This document shows, in pieces, positions 30,126 through 38,080 of a stretch of 64,000 nucleotides of DNA. Each line of letters begins with the position of its first letter. Positions within the stretch are counted from its first letter, which is position 1. A model generated the notes under the pieces. The model was not told the DNA's origin. It did no database searches and saw nothing but the letters and a program-made list of their open reading frames with translations. Location of the stretch: positions 868,001-932,000 of the forward strand of contig NZ_JBDUUH010000001.1 of the NCBI RefSeq assembly GCF_039939195.1. The letters are read 5' to 3'. The position numbers and the translations under genes were made by a program. Source of the DNA: Foliimonas ilicis (GTDB taxonomy: Bacteria > Pseudomonadota > Alphaproteobacteria > Rhizobiales > Rhizobiaceae).

Positions 30126-30453
30126 CGCCTGGGCTTTCTGAAAGGAAGTGATTCAACTTGTCTGGTTGCCCAATAAATGCGGCTGCGTCGCTCGGAGGCG
30201 ACTTTGAGATCGAAATATTGGGCCGGTTGGCAGAAAAGCGAGCGTTGAGCTTCAGCCATTGGGCCGCGTCTGGCGCGCTATCAGGAGGAAGAGCTTCTGC
30301 CGGGCATTCTGGTTCGAGAATCCTACAATCAGCGGATTTGCGCGGATGGATTACCAGAATGTTCTCCCCGTCATAGAAGCAGTCGACGGCCCATACATTT
30401 GCAAAGTCCATTTTTTTGCAGGATATGCAAATTCCGGTGACGGCGTTCGCCAT
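30112..30453 (-). CDS. FdxA-like protein lacking most Fe-S cysteines
   Basis: 113 aa that align end to end with seven-iron ferredoxins: the framework xDCFYxGENxLVIHP, EPECPAEA, WLxLN, WPNI-like RPNIS, and the long C-terminal tail. Compared with Azotobacter FdI numbering, ligands C16, C20, C39 and C45 are replaced here by Phe, Trp, Ser and Leu; C8, C42 and C49 remain. So two of three 3Fe-4S ligands and one of four 4Fe-4S ligands survive, and neither cluster can form normally. The frame is otherwise intact, with a G-rich ribosome site before ATG 30453, and it is coupled to metF. It may be a repurposed ferredoxin fold or early decay. Confidence 0.8.
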   Translation of the reverse strand: MANAVTGICISCKKMDFANVWAVDCFYDGENILVIHPRKSADCRILEPECPAEALPPDSAPDAAQWLKLNARFSANRPNISISKSPPSDAAAFIGQPDKLNHFLSESPGDGNI

Positions 30454-30577
30454 GCCTAGCCCCCCCTGACAGGTCTCCTGATCGGCTTTGCGGTTTGTTG
30501 GGACTGCTTCGAGCAGTGTGGTCGGCGCATCTTCCTGAGAACTGTGCGCCACCTATTCTCCGCTTCCCTCACTGGTC

Positions 30578-30620
30578 CATACATGCTATGTAAACTGTAT
30601 GTCAATAAGCCATACAGTTT
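30578..30620. promoter_or_regulatory. MocR-type operator between fdx-like and mocR
   Basis: A perfect 10-bp inverted repeat AAACTGTATG-N9-CATACAGTTT at 30592-30620, ending 11 nt before the mocR start, plus a further CATACA at 30578. The TGTATG-N9-CATACA core recurs at hemA and eda. The position suggests autoregulation of mocR and control of the divergent fdx-metF pair. Confidence 0.7.
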
Positions 30621-30631
30621 GAGAGGGCAAG

Positions 30632-32008
30632 ATGTGGAAGCCACGAATGATCGAAAATGCGAGAATGAAGTATCTCGGTATCGTCGAGGCGTTGGAAGCC
30701 GATATCCGCTCCGGAAGGGTTGCGAGAGGCGATCGCCTTCCCGCGCAGCGGGCGATCGCCGAGGCGCTCAACGTCGATCTGACTACAGTCACGCGGGCTT
30801 TTAACGAGGCCCGTCGTCGCGGGCTTGTCGAGGCGCAAGCGGGTCGCGGAACATTTATCAGCGAGACGCTCGATGGTGCAGCCGCTGGTCAGGCGCATCC
30901 TCTGATCGACCTGAGCATGAACATTCCCTCGCAGCCATCTGATGTCGATTTCAGGAAGATATTTCCGAACGGCATCGCCGGTGTCCTCGGAAGCGCCCGA
31001 GGTTTACTCAGTCTTCACTATCAGGAAAGCACGGGATCTGAACCTGACAGGCAGGCGGCTGCAAGCTGGCTTGGCCCCCGGATCGAGGGCGTGACCTCTG
31101 ATCGCGTGGTCATTACGGGTGGCGCGCAGAGTGCGCTGTTTGCGGTGTGTGAATTTCTGCTCAATCGCGGTGATGTGGTCGCTGCTGGTGCCATGACCTA
31201 TCCGGGCCTCAAGGCGGTCGCCATTCAAAAAGGGGTGGCGATCGAGCCCTTGGCGATGGACGAGAAGGGCATCATTCCCGAAGCTTTCGAAAAGGTGTGC
31301 CGTGAGCGAAGCCCCAAAGCGCTCTATGTCATTCCAACGATCGACAACCCTACGACCGCAAGCTTGCCGGAAGATCGGCGGAGGGCACTGGCGACCATTG
31401 CGGTCAAAAATGGCGTAGCGATCATTGAGGATGACCCTTATGCGCCGTTGAGACCTGAGCGCGTGGTTTCGCTGGCTGAATTGGCGCCTGACAGCACCTG
31501 GCATATCGCCACTTTGTCCAAATGTGCGAGTCCGGCTCTGCGCGTTGCCTATGTCGTTGCGCCAAGCGGTACGAAAGCACTGCGTCTGGCCGGTGTGTTG
31601 CGCGCTACGATTCTCATGGCGCCTCCTTTGATGTCGGCTTTGGTGAGCCGCTGGATTGTCGAGGGGGCTTTGGACGAAATTACCCGTTCAATTCGTGAAG
31701 AAAACGCAGAACGTCAAAAGCTTGCGGCGTCCATTCTTGGTGATCTGGGGTACGCGGCAGATCCGTGGGGACATCATCTCTGGCTGCGGTTGCCGGAGCA
31801 TTGGCGTGCAGCGGATTTCGCTGAGCATGCAGACCGGGCGGGTGTCTCGATTGTGCCGGCTTCCGCTTTTGCAACTGTTGCCCATCCTATCGAAGCTGTC
31901 CGCATTTCGCTGGGTGTGGCACCCGATCGTGAAGATCTTGAAGATGGCCTTACACAACTCGCCGGTCTCATCACGCAGCCCTCGCTCAGCACACGTGCGG
32001 TAGTTTAA
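30632..32008 (+). CDS. MocR-type regulator (GntR HTH fused to aminotransferase domain)
   Basis: 458-aa transcription factor. The N-terminal GntR winged helix (about 10-75: DRLPAQRAIAEALNVDLTTVTRAF...GRGTFIS) is fused to a fold-I aminotransferase-like effector domain that binds PLP. The PLP lysine is kept in TLSKCASPALRVAY, with the nucleotide-pocket ASP in EDDPYAPL. Start at 30632 has GAGAGG upstream; an in-frame ATG at 30665 is possible. It is the first gene of an operon with nitrilase, cydA, cydB and DUF2474, and has an inverted-repeat operator at its own start. Cyanide reacts with PLP imines, so direct sensing is conceivable; that is speculation. Confidence 0.92.
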   Translation: MWKPRMIENARMKYLGIVEALEADIRSGRVARGDRLPAQRAIAEALNVDLTTVTRAFNEARRRGLVEAQAGRGTFISETLDGAAAGQAHPLIDLSMNIPSQPSDVDFRKIFPNGIAGVLGSARGLLSLHYQESTGSEPDRQAAASWLGPRIEGVTSDRVVITGGAQSALFAVCEFLLNRGDVVAAGAMTYPGLKAVAIQKGVAIEPLAMDEKGIIPEAFEKVCRERSPKALYVIPTIDNPTTASLPEDRRRALATIAVKNGVAIIEDDPYAPLRPERVVSLAELAPDSTWHIATLSKCASPALRVAYVVAPSGTKALRLAGVLRATILMAPPLMSALVSRWIVEGALDEITRSIREENAERQKLAASILGDLGYAADPWGHHLWLRLPEHWRAADFAEHADRAGVSIVPASAFATVAHPIEAVRISLGVAPDREDLEDGLTQLAGLITQPSLSTRAVV

Positions 32009-32024
32009 CTATAGGAAATTCGTC

Positions 32025-33023
32025 ATGTCCCTTGTTAAAGCAGCGGTGATTCAAGCTGCACCAATCCTTTTTGATACCCCCCGGACCATCGACAAGCTGT
32101 GTGAATTGACACGCGACGCCGCCGGAAAAGGCGCAGATCTCGTCGTTTTTCCCGAAGCGTTTGTCGGCGGATATCCCAAGGGGTTGGATTTTGGTGCGCG
32201 GCTCGGACTGCGTAGTGCGGAAGGCAGGGAGGACTTTCGACGTTATTTCGAAAGCGCCATTGATGTTCCCGGATCTGAGGCATCGCGGATCGGAGAGATC
32301 GCGAGGGACAACGGCGTCCATATGGTGGTGGGCGTTATCGAGCGCGATGGGGGTACGCTCTATTGCTCGACCCTGACCTACGCCCCTTCAGGCCAGCTCC
32401 TCTACAAGCACCGCAAGCTGATGCCTACCGCGCTGGAGCGCCTGGTATGGGGTTTCGGTGACGGCTCCACGATTGGTGTGGTCGATACGTCGATTGGTAG
32501 GATTGGCAGCGTGATCTGCTGGGAGAACTACATGCCGCTGTTACGGGCGGCGATGTATGCTCAAGGTGTTGAACTCTATTGCGCTCCCACCGTCGATGAC
32601 CGCGATGCCTGGCTTCCCACAATGCGAACGATTGCAGTGGAGGGGCGCTGCTTTGTCGTCTCCGCCTGTCAGTATCTCACGCGCGGCGATGGCCCCGCTG
32701 ACTACGCGCCTATTCAAGGTGATGATCCCGGCACTGTTCTGATCCGCGGCGGCTCGTGCATCGTTGATCCGCTTGGCAATGTTCTCGTTGAGCCCGATTT
32801 TGCTGGTGAGACTATCAAGGTTGCGGAAATCGATCGTCGAATGATCGTGCGCGGAAAGTATGATCTCGACGTCGTAGGGCATTATGCTCGACCGGATGTT
32901 TTCCAGCTTGCGGTTGATACGCGCCCGAAATCAGCAGTCACGTTTTCGGCTCGAACAGGGGCTCTTGCGATCGAGGAGGATCAACCCGCCCAGCCACAGG
33001 AGGCTGTAAAATGTTCGGATTGA
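32025..33023 (+). CDS. Nitrilase
   Basis: 332-aa nitrilase-superfamily branch 1 enzyme hydrolysing C-N triple bonds. The catalytic triad is E44 (VVFPEAFVGGYPKG), K131 (LYKHRKLMPT) and C165 in the nitrilase-specific CWENYMPLLR. Relatives act on aliphatic or aromatic nitriles, beta-cyanoalanine or cyanide; the substrate cannot be set from these motifs. It follows mocR by 16 nt and overlaps cydA by 13 nt, so it is co-expressed with a cyanide-insensitive-type oxidase, which favours a nitrile or cyanide-linked role. Confidence 0.93.
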   Translation: MSLVKAAVIQAAPILFDTPRTIDKLCELTRDAAGKGADLVVFPEAFVGGYPKGLDFGARLGLRSAEGREDFRRYFESAIDVPGSEASRIGEIARDNGVHMVVGVIERDGGTLYCSTLTYAPSGQLLYKHRKLMPTALERLVWGFGDGSTIGVVDTSIGRIGSVICWENYMPLLRAAMYAQGVELYCAPTVDDRDAWLPTMRTIAVEGRCFVVSACQYLTRGDGPADYAPIQGDDPGTVLIRGGSCIVDPLGNVLVEPDFAGETIKVAEIDRRMIVRGKYDLDVVGHYARPDVFQLAVDTRPKSAVTFSARTGALAIEEDQPAQPQEAVKCSD

Positions 33024-34426
33024 CCGCGCTTGAACTTGCTCGCATCCAGTTCGGCTTCACCATCTCGTTCCACATTATCTTTCCTGCCATAACAATTGGT
33101 CTGGCAAGCTATCTTGCTGTGCTCGAGGGGTTGTGGCTCTGGAAAAAGAACACGGTCTATCGCGACCTCTATCACTTCTGGTCGCATATTTTTGCCGTCA
33201 ACTTCGCCATGGGTGTCGTGTCCGGGTTGGTTATGGCTTACCAGTTCGGCACGAACTGGAGCTATTTCTCGGCATTTGCGGGTTCGATCACGGGGCCGCT
33301 TCTTGCCTATGAAGTGTTGACCGCATTCTTTCTTGAGGCTGGTTTCCTCGGCGTGATGCTATTCGGCTGGAATAAAGTCGGGCCGGGTCTTCATTTCTTC
33401 TCGACCATTATGGTTGCGATCGGCACGTTGATTTCTGCGACTTGGATTCTTGCCTCCAATAGCTGGATGCAGACGCCGCAAGGGTTTGAAATCGTCAACA
33501 ACGTCGTCGTGCCTGTCGACTGGATGAAGGTCATTTTCAATCCCTCCTTCCCATACCGACTCGCTCACATGACGGTCGCTGCTTTTCTTGCCACGGCACT
33601 TTTCGTGGGTGCGTCGGGCGCGTGGCATCTGTTGCGCGGTCGTCAGGATGCTAGCGTCCGGAAGATGTTTTCCATGGCTATGTGGATGGTGTTGATCGTT
33701 ACCCCGGCGCAGATCTTTGTCGGCGACTTGCACGGATTGAACACGCTCGAGCACCAACCGGCCAAGGTTGCGGCAATGGAAGGCCATTGGCGCAATGAAC
33801 CGGGTGCCGGCGTACCGCTCATTTTGTTCGGCTGGCCGGACATGGAGGCCGAAGAGACCCGCTATAAGGTCGCGATCCCAAGGCTCGGCGGGCTGATTCT
33901 GACCCATAGCCTTGACGGCCAGTATCAGGGATTGAGCGAATTCGCGCCCGAAGATCGCCCGAACTCGACAGTTGTGTTCTGGTCTTTCCGTATCATGGTC
34001 GGGCTGGGCGTGCTCATGCTTGTGCTAGGCGCCTGGAGCCTCTGGCTGCGTTGGCGCAGGGGATTGTACGAACAAACTTGGTTTCTGCGCCTCGCGATAT
34101 GGATGGGGCCGTCCGGTCTCATCGCGATCCTGGCCGGGTGGTACACGACTGAGATCGGTCGCCAGCCCTGGCTTGTTTACGGAGTGATGCGCACGGCTGA
34201 TGGGGTCTCGAACCACTCGGCACTGGCACTGTCAGTCACCTTGGTGGCCTTCATGGTCATGTATTTCGCAGTTTTTGGCACAGGCGTTAGCTACATGCTG
34301 AAGCTGGTCGCCAAGGGGCCTGCCAAGAGTGAAGACGAGCACCCGCCACATGATCCGGGCCAGTCTCTACGACCGTCGCGACCGTTGTCGGCCGCGCCCG
34401 ATAACATCGACCCAGCGATCGGTTGA
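33011..34426 (+). CDS. cydA: Cytochrome bd-type ubiquinol oxidase subunit I (CioA type)
   Basis: 471-aa multi-pass membrane protein carrying haems b558, b595 and d. The conserved His in ISFHIIFPAITIG (His21), the GWYTTEIGRQPW segment and the SLGxxxx-like quinol loop LDGQYQGLSEF are visible. It is about 50 residues shorter than E. coli CydA, mainly because the Q-loop insert is absent; such short-loop forms are the cyanide-insensitive oxidase CioA group. It overlaps the nitrilase stop by 13 nt and precedes cydB. Confidence 0.93.
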   Translation: MFGLTALELARIQFGFTISFHIIFPAITIGLASYLAVLEGLWLWKKNTVYRDLYHFWSHIFAVNFAMGVVSGLVMAYQFGTNWSYFSAFAGSITGPLLAYEVLTAFFLEAGFLGVMLFGWNKVGPGLHFFSTIMVAIGTLISATWILASNSWMQTPQGFEIVNNVVVPVDWMKVIFNPSFPYRLAHMTVAAFLATALFVGASGAWHLLRGRQDASVRKMFSMAMWMVLIVTPAQIFVGDLHGLNTLEHQPAKVAAMEGHWRNEPGAGVPLILFGWPDMEAEETRYKVAIPRLGGLILTHSLDGQYQGLSEFAPEDRPNSTVVFWSFRIMVGLGVLMLVLGAWSLWLRWRRGLYEQTWFLRLAIWMGPSGLIAILAGWYTTEIGRQPWLVYGVMRTADGVSNHSALALSVTLVAFMVMYFAVFGTGVSYMLKLVAKGPAKSEDEHPPHDPGQSLRPSRPLSAAPDNIDPAIG

Positions 34427-34440
34427 AGAGGAGAAAGAAC

Positions 34441-35448
34441 ATGGGAATCGATCTTCCTCTTATCTGGGCAATCATCATCGGCTTCGGTCTCATGATGTAT
34501 GTCATCATGGATGGCTTCGATCTTGGGATCGGCATCTTGTTTCCCTTCGTCCGCGACCGCGAATACCGCGACACCATGGTCAACAGTGTCGCGCCGGTCT
34601 GGGATGGAAACGAGACTTGGCTGGTGCTTGGCGGAGCCGCTTTGCTCGCCGCTTTCCCATTGGCCTATGCCGTCATCCTGAGCGCGCTCTATTTTCCGCT
34701 GCTTCTCATGTTGGCGGGGTTGATTTGGCGCGGGGTCGCATTCGAGTTCCGCTTCAAGGCGGATGAGGGGCACAAGGCGTTTTGGGATAAAGCCTTCATG
34801 TGGGGTTCCTACATTGCCACCTTTTCCCAAGGGCTTGCGCTCGGTGCGTTTATCAACGGCTTCGAAGTTCGGGATGGGGCGTATGTGGGCGGCATGTTTG
34901 ATTGGTTGACGCCGTTCAGCCTGTTTACGGGCTTCGGTATGTTGATCGCATATGCGTTGCTCGGAGCGACATGGTTGGTGATGAAAACCGAAGGCGATCT
35001 CCAGCGGCGTATGCGTCAGCTGGGCCGACCGATTACGATTGCGGTGCTCCTTACAATCGCAATCGTCAGCCTCTGGACGCCTTATGCAAACCCTGACATC
35101 GCGGGGCGCTGGTTCGCGCTCCCCAACCTGTTCTTCTTTGCACCCGTGCCCATACTGGTTGGTTTGGCTACATGGGTGCTCCTCAAGACGCTTGCGGGCG
35201 AAAGTCATGCCGCACCTTTTATACTGTCGCTGTCGCTCTTGTTCCTTGGATATTCAGGGTTGGCGATCAGCTTGTGGCCAAACATAGTCCCGCCGGGAAT
35301 TTCGATCTGGGCTGCTGCGTCGCCGCCTCAGAGCCTGGGCTTCGCGCTCGTCGGAGCGCTGTTCATCATCCCATTCATTCTCGCCTATACCGCATGGTCT
35401 TACTACGTATTCAGAGGCAAGGTGACAGTGGGGGAGGGGTATCACTAA
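34441..35448 (+). CDS. cydB: Cytochrome bd-type ubiquinol oxidase subunit II (CioB type)
   Basis: 335-aa integral membrane subunit, start at ATG 34441 with AGGAG 8 nt upstream (the frame also opens at 34423). The N-terminal LPLIWAIIIGFGLMMYVIMDGFDLGIGILFPF and VWDGNETWLVLGGAALLAAFPLAYA are diagnostic of CydB. It partners CydA in the inner membrane and is followed at once by the DUF2474 gene (TAATG overlap). Confidence 0.95.
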   Translation: MGIDLPLIWAIIIGFGLMMYVIMDGFDLGIGILFPFVRDREYRDTMVNSVAPVWDGNETWLVLGGAALLAAFPLAYAVILSALYFPLLLMLAGLIWRGVAFEFRFKADEGHKAFWDKAFMWGSYIATFSQGLALGAFINGFEVRDGAYVGGMFDWLTPFSLFTGFGMLIAYALLGATWLVMKTEGDLQRRMRQLGRPITIAVLLTIAIVSLWTPYANPDIAGRWFALPNLFFFAPVPILVGLATWVLLKTLAGESHAAPFILSLSLLFLGYSGLAISLWPNIVPPGISIWAAASPPQSLGFALVGALFIIPFILAYTAWSYYVFRGKVTVGEGYH

Positions 35449-35591
35449 TGTCCGATGCTCCGCACGATCAAAGGCTATGGTTGCGACGTGTTGGCTGGCT
35501 GGCTTTGATCTGGGCCGGCAGCGTTGCGGCGTTGGCAATTGTGGCGGTTTTATTTCGGCTCCTGATGAACATGGCGGGAATGACGGTCTGA
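35448..35591 (+). CDS. DUF2474 small membrane subunit of CIO-type oxidase
   Basis: 47-aa single-pass membrane peptide (RLWLRRVGWLALIWAGSVAALAIVAVLFRLLM). Its start codon overlaps the cydB stop by one base, so translation is coupled. DUF2474 proteins accompany CioAB and take the place of CydX. The short length, conserved WL...LIWxGSVxxL pattern and context make this a firm call although the gene is tiny. Confidence 0.85.
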   Translation: MSDAPHDQRLWLRRVGWLALIWAGSVAALAIVAVLFRLLMNMAGMTV

Positions 35592-35751
35592 CTGCCTGAG
35601 CGCTAGGACAAATCCTTTATTAGTGCGGCCAATTCTAGCAGCCGAAGGAACAATGATGTGGAGCCGCTCATCGTAATGTGGTGGCGATCCCGAGGGAATG
35701 ATCATGAAGAATAACGCCGCCACGCCGGAGCAGTCGGTATCGGTAGTTGCG
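35592..35751. other. Spacer after cydAB operon
   Basis: About 160 bp without a gene, ending at the right direct repeat whose hairpin probably terminates the cyd transcript. Confidence 0.5.
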
Positions 35752-35878
35752 TGCCCCCTCAACTAAAGCGCAGCCCGCTAAGTCAATGATTTAGCGGGAT
35801 TTTTGCTGTTTGAAGGATTTGGTAGAAACGGGAGCAGAATCATATCGGAATCAAAAGGTCGGGTAATTCTGGCTTGGA
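35752..35878. repeat. Right copy of ~128-bp imperfect direct repeat (attR-like)
   Basis: Begins TGCCCCCTCAACTAAA, matching the tRNA-fMet 3' end at most positions, then AGCCCGCTAAGTCAATGA, and ends with the shared GAATCATATCGGAATCAA block. Same orientation as 17076-17203. The two mark an 18.7-kb accessory segment. Confidence 0.7.
35774..35806 (+). terminator. Rho-independent terminator in right repeat
   Basis: Stem CCCGCTAAGTCA / TGATTTAGCGGG (one G-T pair) followed by ATTTTTGCTG. It is placed to end the mocR-nitrilase-cydAB transcript. Confidence 0.7.
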
Positions 35879-36348
35879 AAACGCAAGGGCGGCGGTGAAT
35901 TTCGCATGCCCATAAAAAAACGCGACACCGCTATACTCTGCCGCTAAGGAGAAATATCGACAAAAATTTGAGGCATGGATAATTCGGGAGTGACGGTCCA
36001 TCGCTACCCTGTTTGTCTGTGAGCTGATCCAGAGTAACGCCTTGTGCTTCTCGGCAGAGAAATCGAGAGTCGCACAGACGCGGAACGGTAGCAGCTCGTG
36101 CTCACCACCATAGATGGGATGAAAGGCTTCGCCACGCCGACTTCTCGTGCTTTGGCGAACCTGCCTGGCATCCGCCCGGAATCCAGGTATGGGTCTCCGC
36201 ATGGGTTTGGTCGTTTGCCCATGGTGGGACACTCGCCTCCGAGACCTGTCGGCGGTGTTAGCCGCGCCCCTCGAGAAGTGTGAATGTCCGATCCGAGCAG
36301 CAACGCCGACGTCACAACAGGGGGCTGCGAAGTACTCGAAGTTGCCGC
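35879..36348. other. Unassigned segment before IS66
   Basis: About 470 bp with an open minus-strand frame (to 36232) that I do not recognise. No ribosome site or domain was seen. IS66 interrupts the DNA at its right edge, so this may be the remains of a gene continuing at 38909. Confidence 0.35.
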
Positions 36349-36364
36349 AGTCGATTGTAAGTGG

Positions 36365-38005
36365 TCAGCCGATGGCGTCGGACCTGAAGTTCCAGGGCAT
36401 GAGGGCTTCGATGTCAGACGCGGGCCAGCCTTGAGCGATGCGGGTCAAGGTTTGGCAGAGCCAGGCGAGCGGATCGACGCTGTTCATTTTGCAGGTCTGA
36501 AGGAGAGTGGCCAATGTCGCCCAGGTGCGTCCACCACCTTCGCTGCCGGCGAATAGACTATTTTTTCTCGTGATTGTTTGAGGCCTGATCGCGCGTTCGA
36601 CGATATTGGAGTCGATTTCGACACGGCCGTCCGCCAGGAACTGCTCCAGCGCGTCCCGCCGGGAGAGCGCATAGCGGATCGCATCGGCGGTCTTGGATTT
36701 CCCGGAGATTTTGCGCAGCTCTCTCTCCCACAGATCGAAGAGGCCGGTGACAATGACTGCGGACTTTTGCTGTCGCAGCGTCGCTCTGGTATCGGCGTCC
36801 CTGCCGCGAACCTCATCCTCGACCTTCCATAGCGCGCTCACGGCGACGACCGTATCCGTCGCGGCCTGCGAGACCCCGGTGATGTGCAGGTCGTAAAACT
36901 TGCGCCTCAGATGCGCCCAGCAGCCTGCGAGCTGGATCGTCTCGTTGTTGCCGCCTTTGGCCCGCGTCTTGGCCAGGCTGGTGTAGGCCGTGTATCCATC
37001 GACTTGCAGGATGCCATTGAAGCCAACGAGATGCCGCGCCACGCACTGCGCACCTCGGCTGTCTTCGAAGCGATAGGCGACCATCGGCGGGCTGGTTCCG
37101 CCATAGGGCTGATCATCGCGTGCGTAAGCCCAAAGCCAGGCTTTCATGGTCTTGCCCGAACCGGGCGCAAGGGTGGGTAACGTCGTTTCGTCGGCAAAGA
37201 CCCTCTCGCCTTCCTTGACCCGCTCCAGGATGTAGTTGGCGCATATCTGAAGCTCGAAGCCCAGATGCCCCATCCATTGCGCCATCAAGTTCCGGCTAAT
37301 CTCGACGCCATCGCGCAGATAGATCGCTTCCTGCCGGTAAAGCGGAAGGCCGTCGCCGTATTTGGAGACCGCAATATAGGCCAGCAGCCGCTCCGTCGGC
37401 AGGCCGCCTTCGATGATGCGCGCCGGTGCCAGAGCCTGGATCACGCCGTCACGCCCCCGGAAAGCGTATTTGGGGCGGCGCGTCACGATGACCCGGAACT
37501 TCGGCGGCACGACATCCAGCCGTTCGGAGCGGTCCTCGCCGATCAGCACCTTTTCCAGACCCTCGCATTCAGCAGGGATTTCCGGTTCGATGATCTCCTC
37601 AATGCGTTCGAGGTGAACGGCAAAGCCCTTGCGCGGACGCGGCGCACGCTTCGGCTTGTCCCCGGCAGCGCGATCAAGCTCGGACTGGATCGCCGAAAGA
37701 CCCGTCTCGACCTCCTCGAAGGCAAAGGACACCTGCTCGTCATTGACGGCCAGGTGCAATCGCTCGGACCGCGTGCCATTCTGCGTGCGCTGCAGGACCT
37801 TCATGATCGTCGTGAGGTTAGCGATCCGCTCGTTGGCCGCCGCCTCGACCGCCTGCAACCGGATAACCTCTGCCTCGGAGGCGACGAGCCGAGCTTCTGT
37901 AACCGCTATCCGCGCCTCGTTTGCCGCCTGCTCGCGCGCCATCGCCAGGACCATCGCCTTCAGCGCATCGACGTCATCTGGCAATTCGGAAACAGGCAAA
38001 ACCAT
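36365..38005 (-). CDS. tnpC: IS66 transposase TnpC
   Basis: About 546 aa from the ATG at 38005 (MVLPVSELPDDVDALKAMV); the frame is open to 38056. A coiled-coil N-terminus, a zinc-finger-like region (RPKYAFRGRDGV), and the catalytic DDE core with VFADETTLPTLAPG, LQVDGYTAY and SNIVERAIRPQTITRKNSLFAGSEGG are typical. It stops 8 nt inside the left terminus. Confidence 0.95.
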   Translation of the reverse strand: MVLPVSELPDDVDALKAMVLAMAREQAANEARIAVTEARLVASEAEVIRLQAVEAAANERIANLTTIMKVLQRTQNGTRSERLHLAVNDEQVSFAFEEVETGLSAIQSELDRAAGDKPKRAPRPRKGFAVHLERIEEIIEPEIPAECEGLEKVLIGEDRSERLDVVPPKFRVIVTRRPKYAFRGRDGVIQALAPARIIEGGLPTERLLAYIAVSKYGDGLPLYRQEAIYLRDGVEISRNLMAQWMGHLGFELQICANYILERVKEGERVFADETTLPTLAPGSGKTMKAWLWAYARDDQPYGGTSPPMVAYRFEDSRGAQCVARHLVGFNGILQVDGYTAYTSLAKTRAKGGNNETIQLAGCWAHLRRKFYDLHITGVSQAATDTVVAVSALWKVEDEVRGRDADTRATLRQQKSAVIVTGLFDLWERELRKISGKSKTADAIRYALSRRDALEQFLADGRVEIDSNIVERAIRPQTITRKNSLFAGSEGGGRTWATLATLLQTCKMNSVDPLAWLCQTLTRIAQGWPASDIEALMPWNFRSDAIG

Positions 38006-38080
38006 GGGAGGAATAGAGCACAAAAGCGGCCGTTTTCCCAAGCGTTCCCGCCACATGATTCATCTTGCCGCAGGCCGGTA

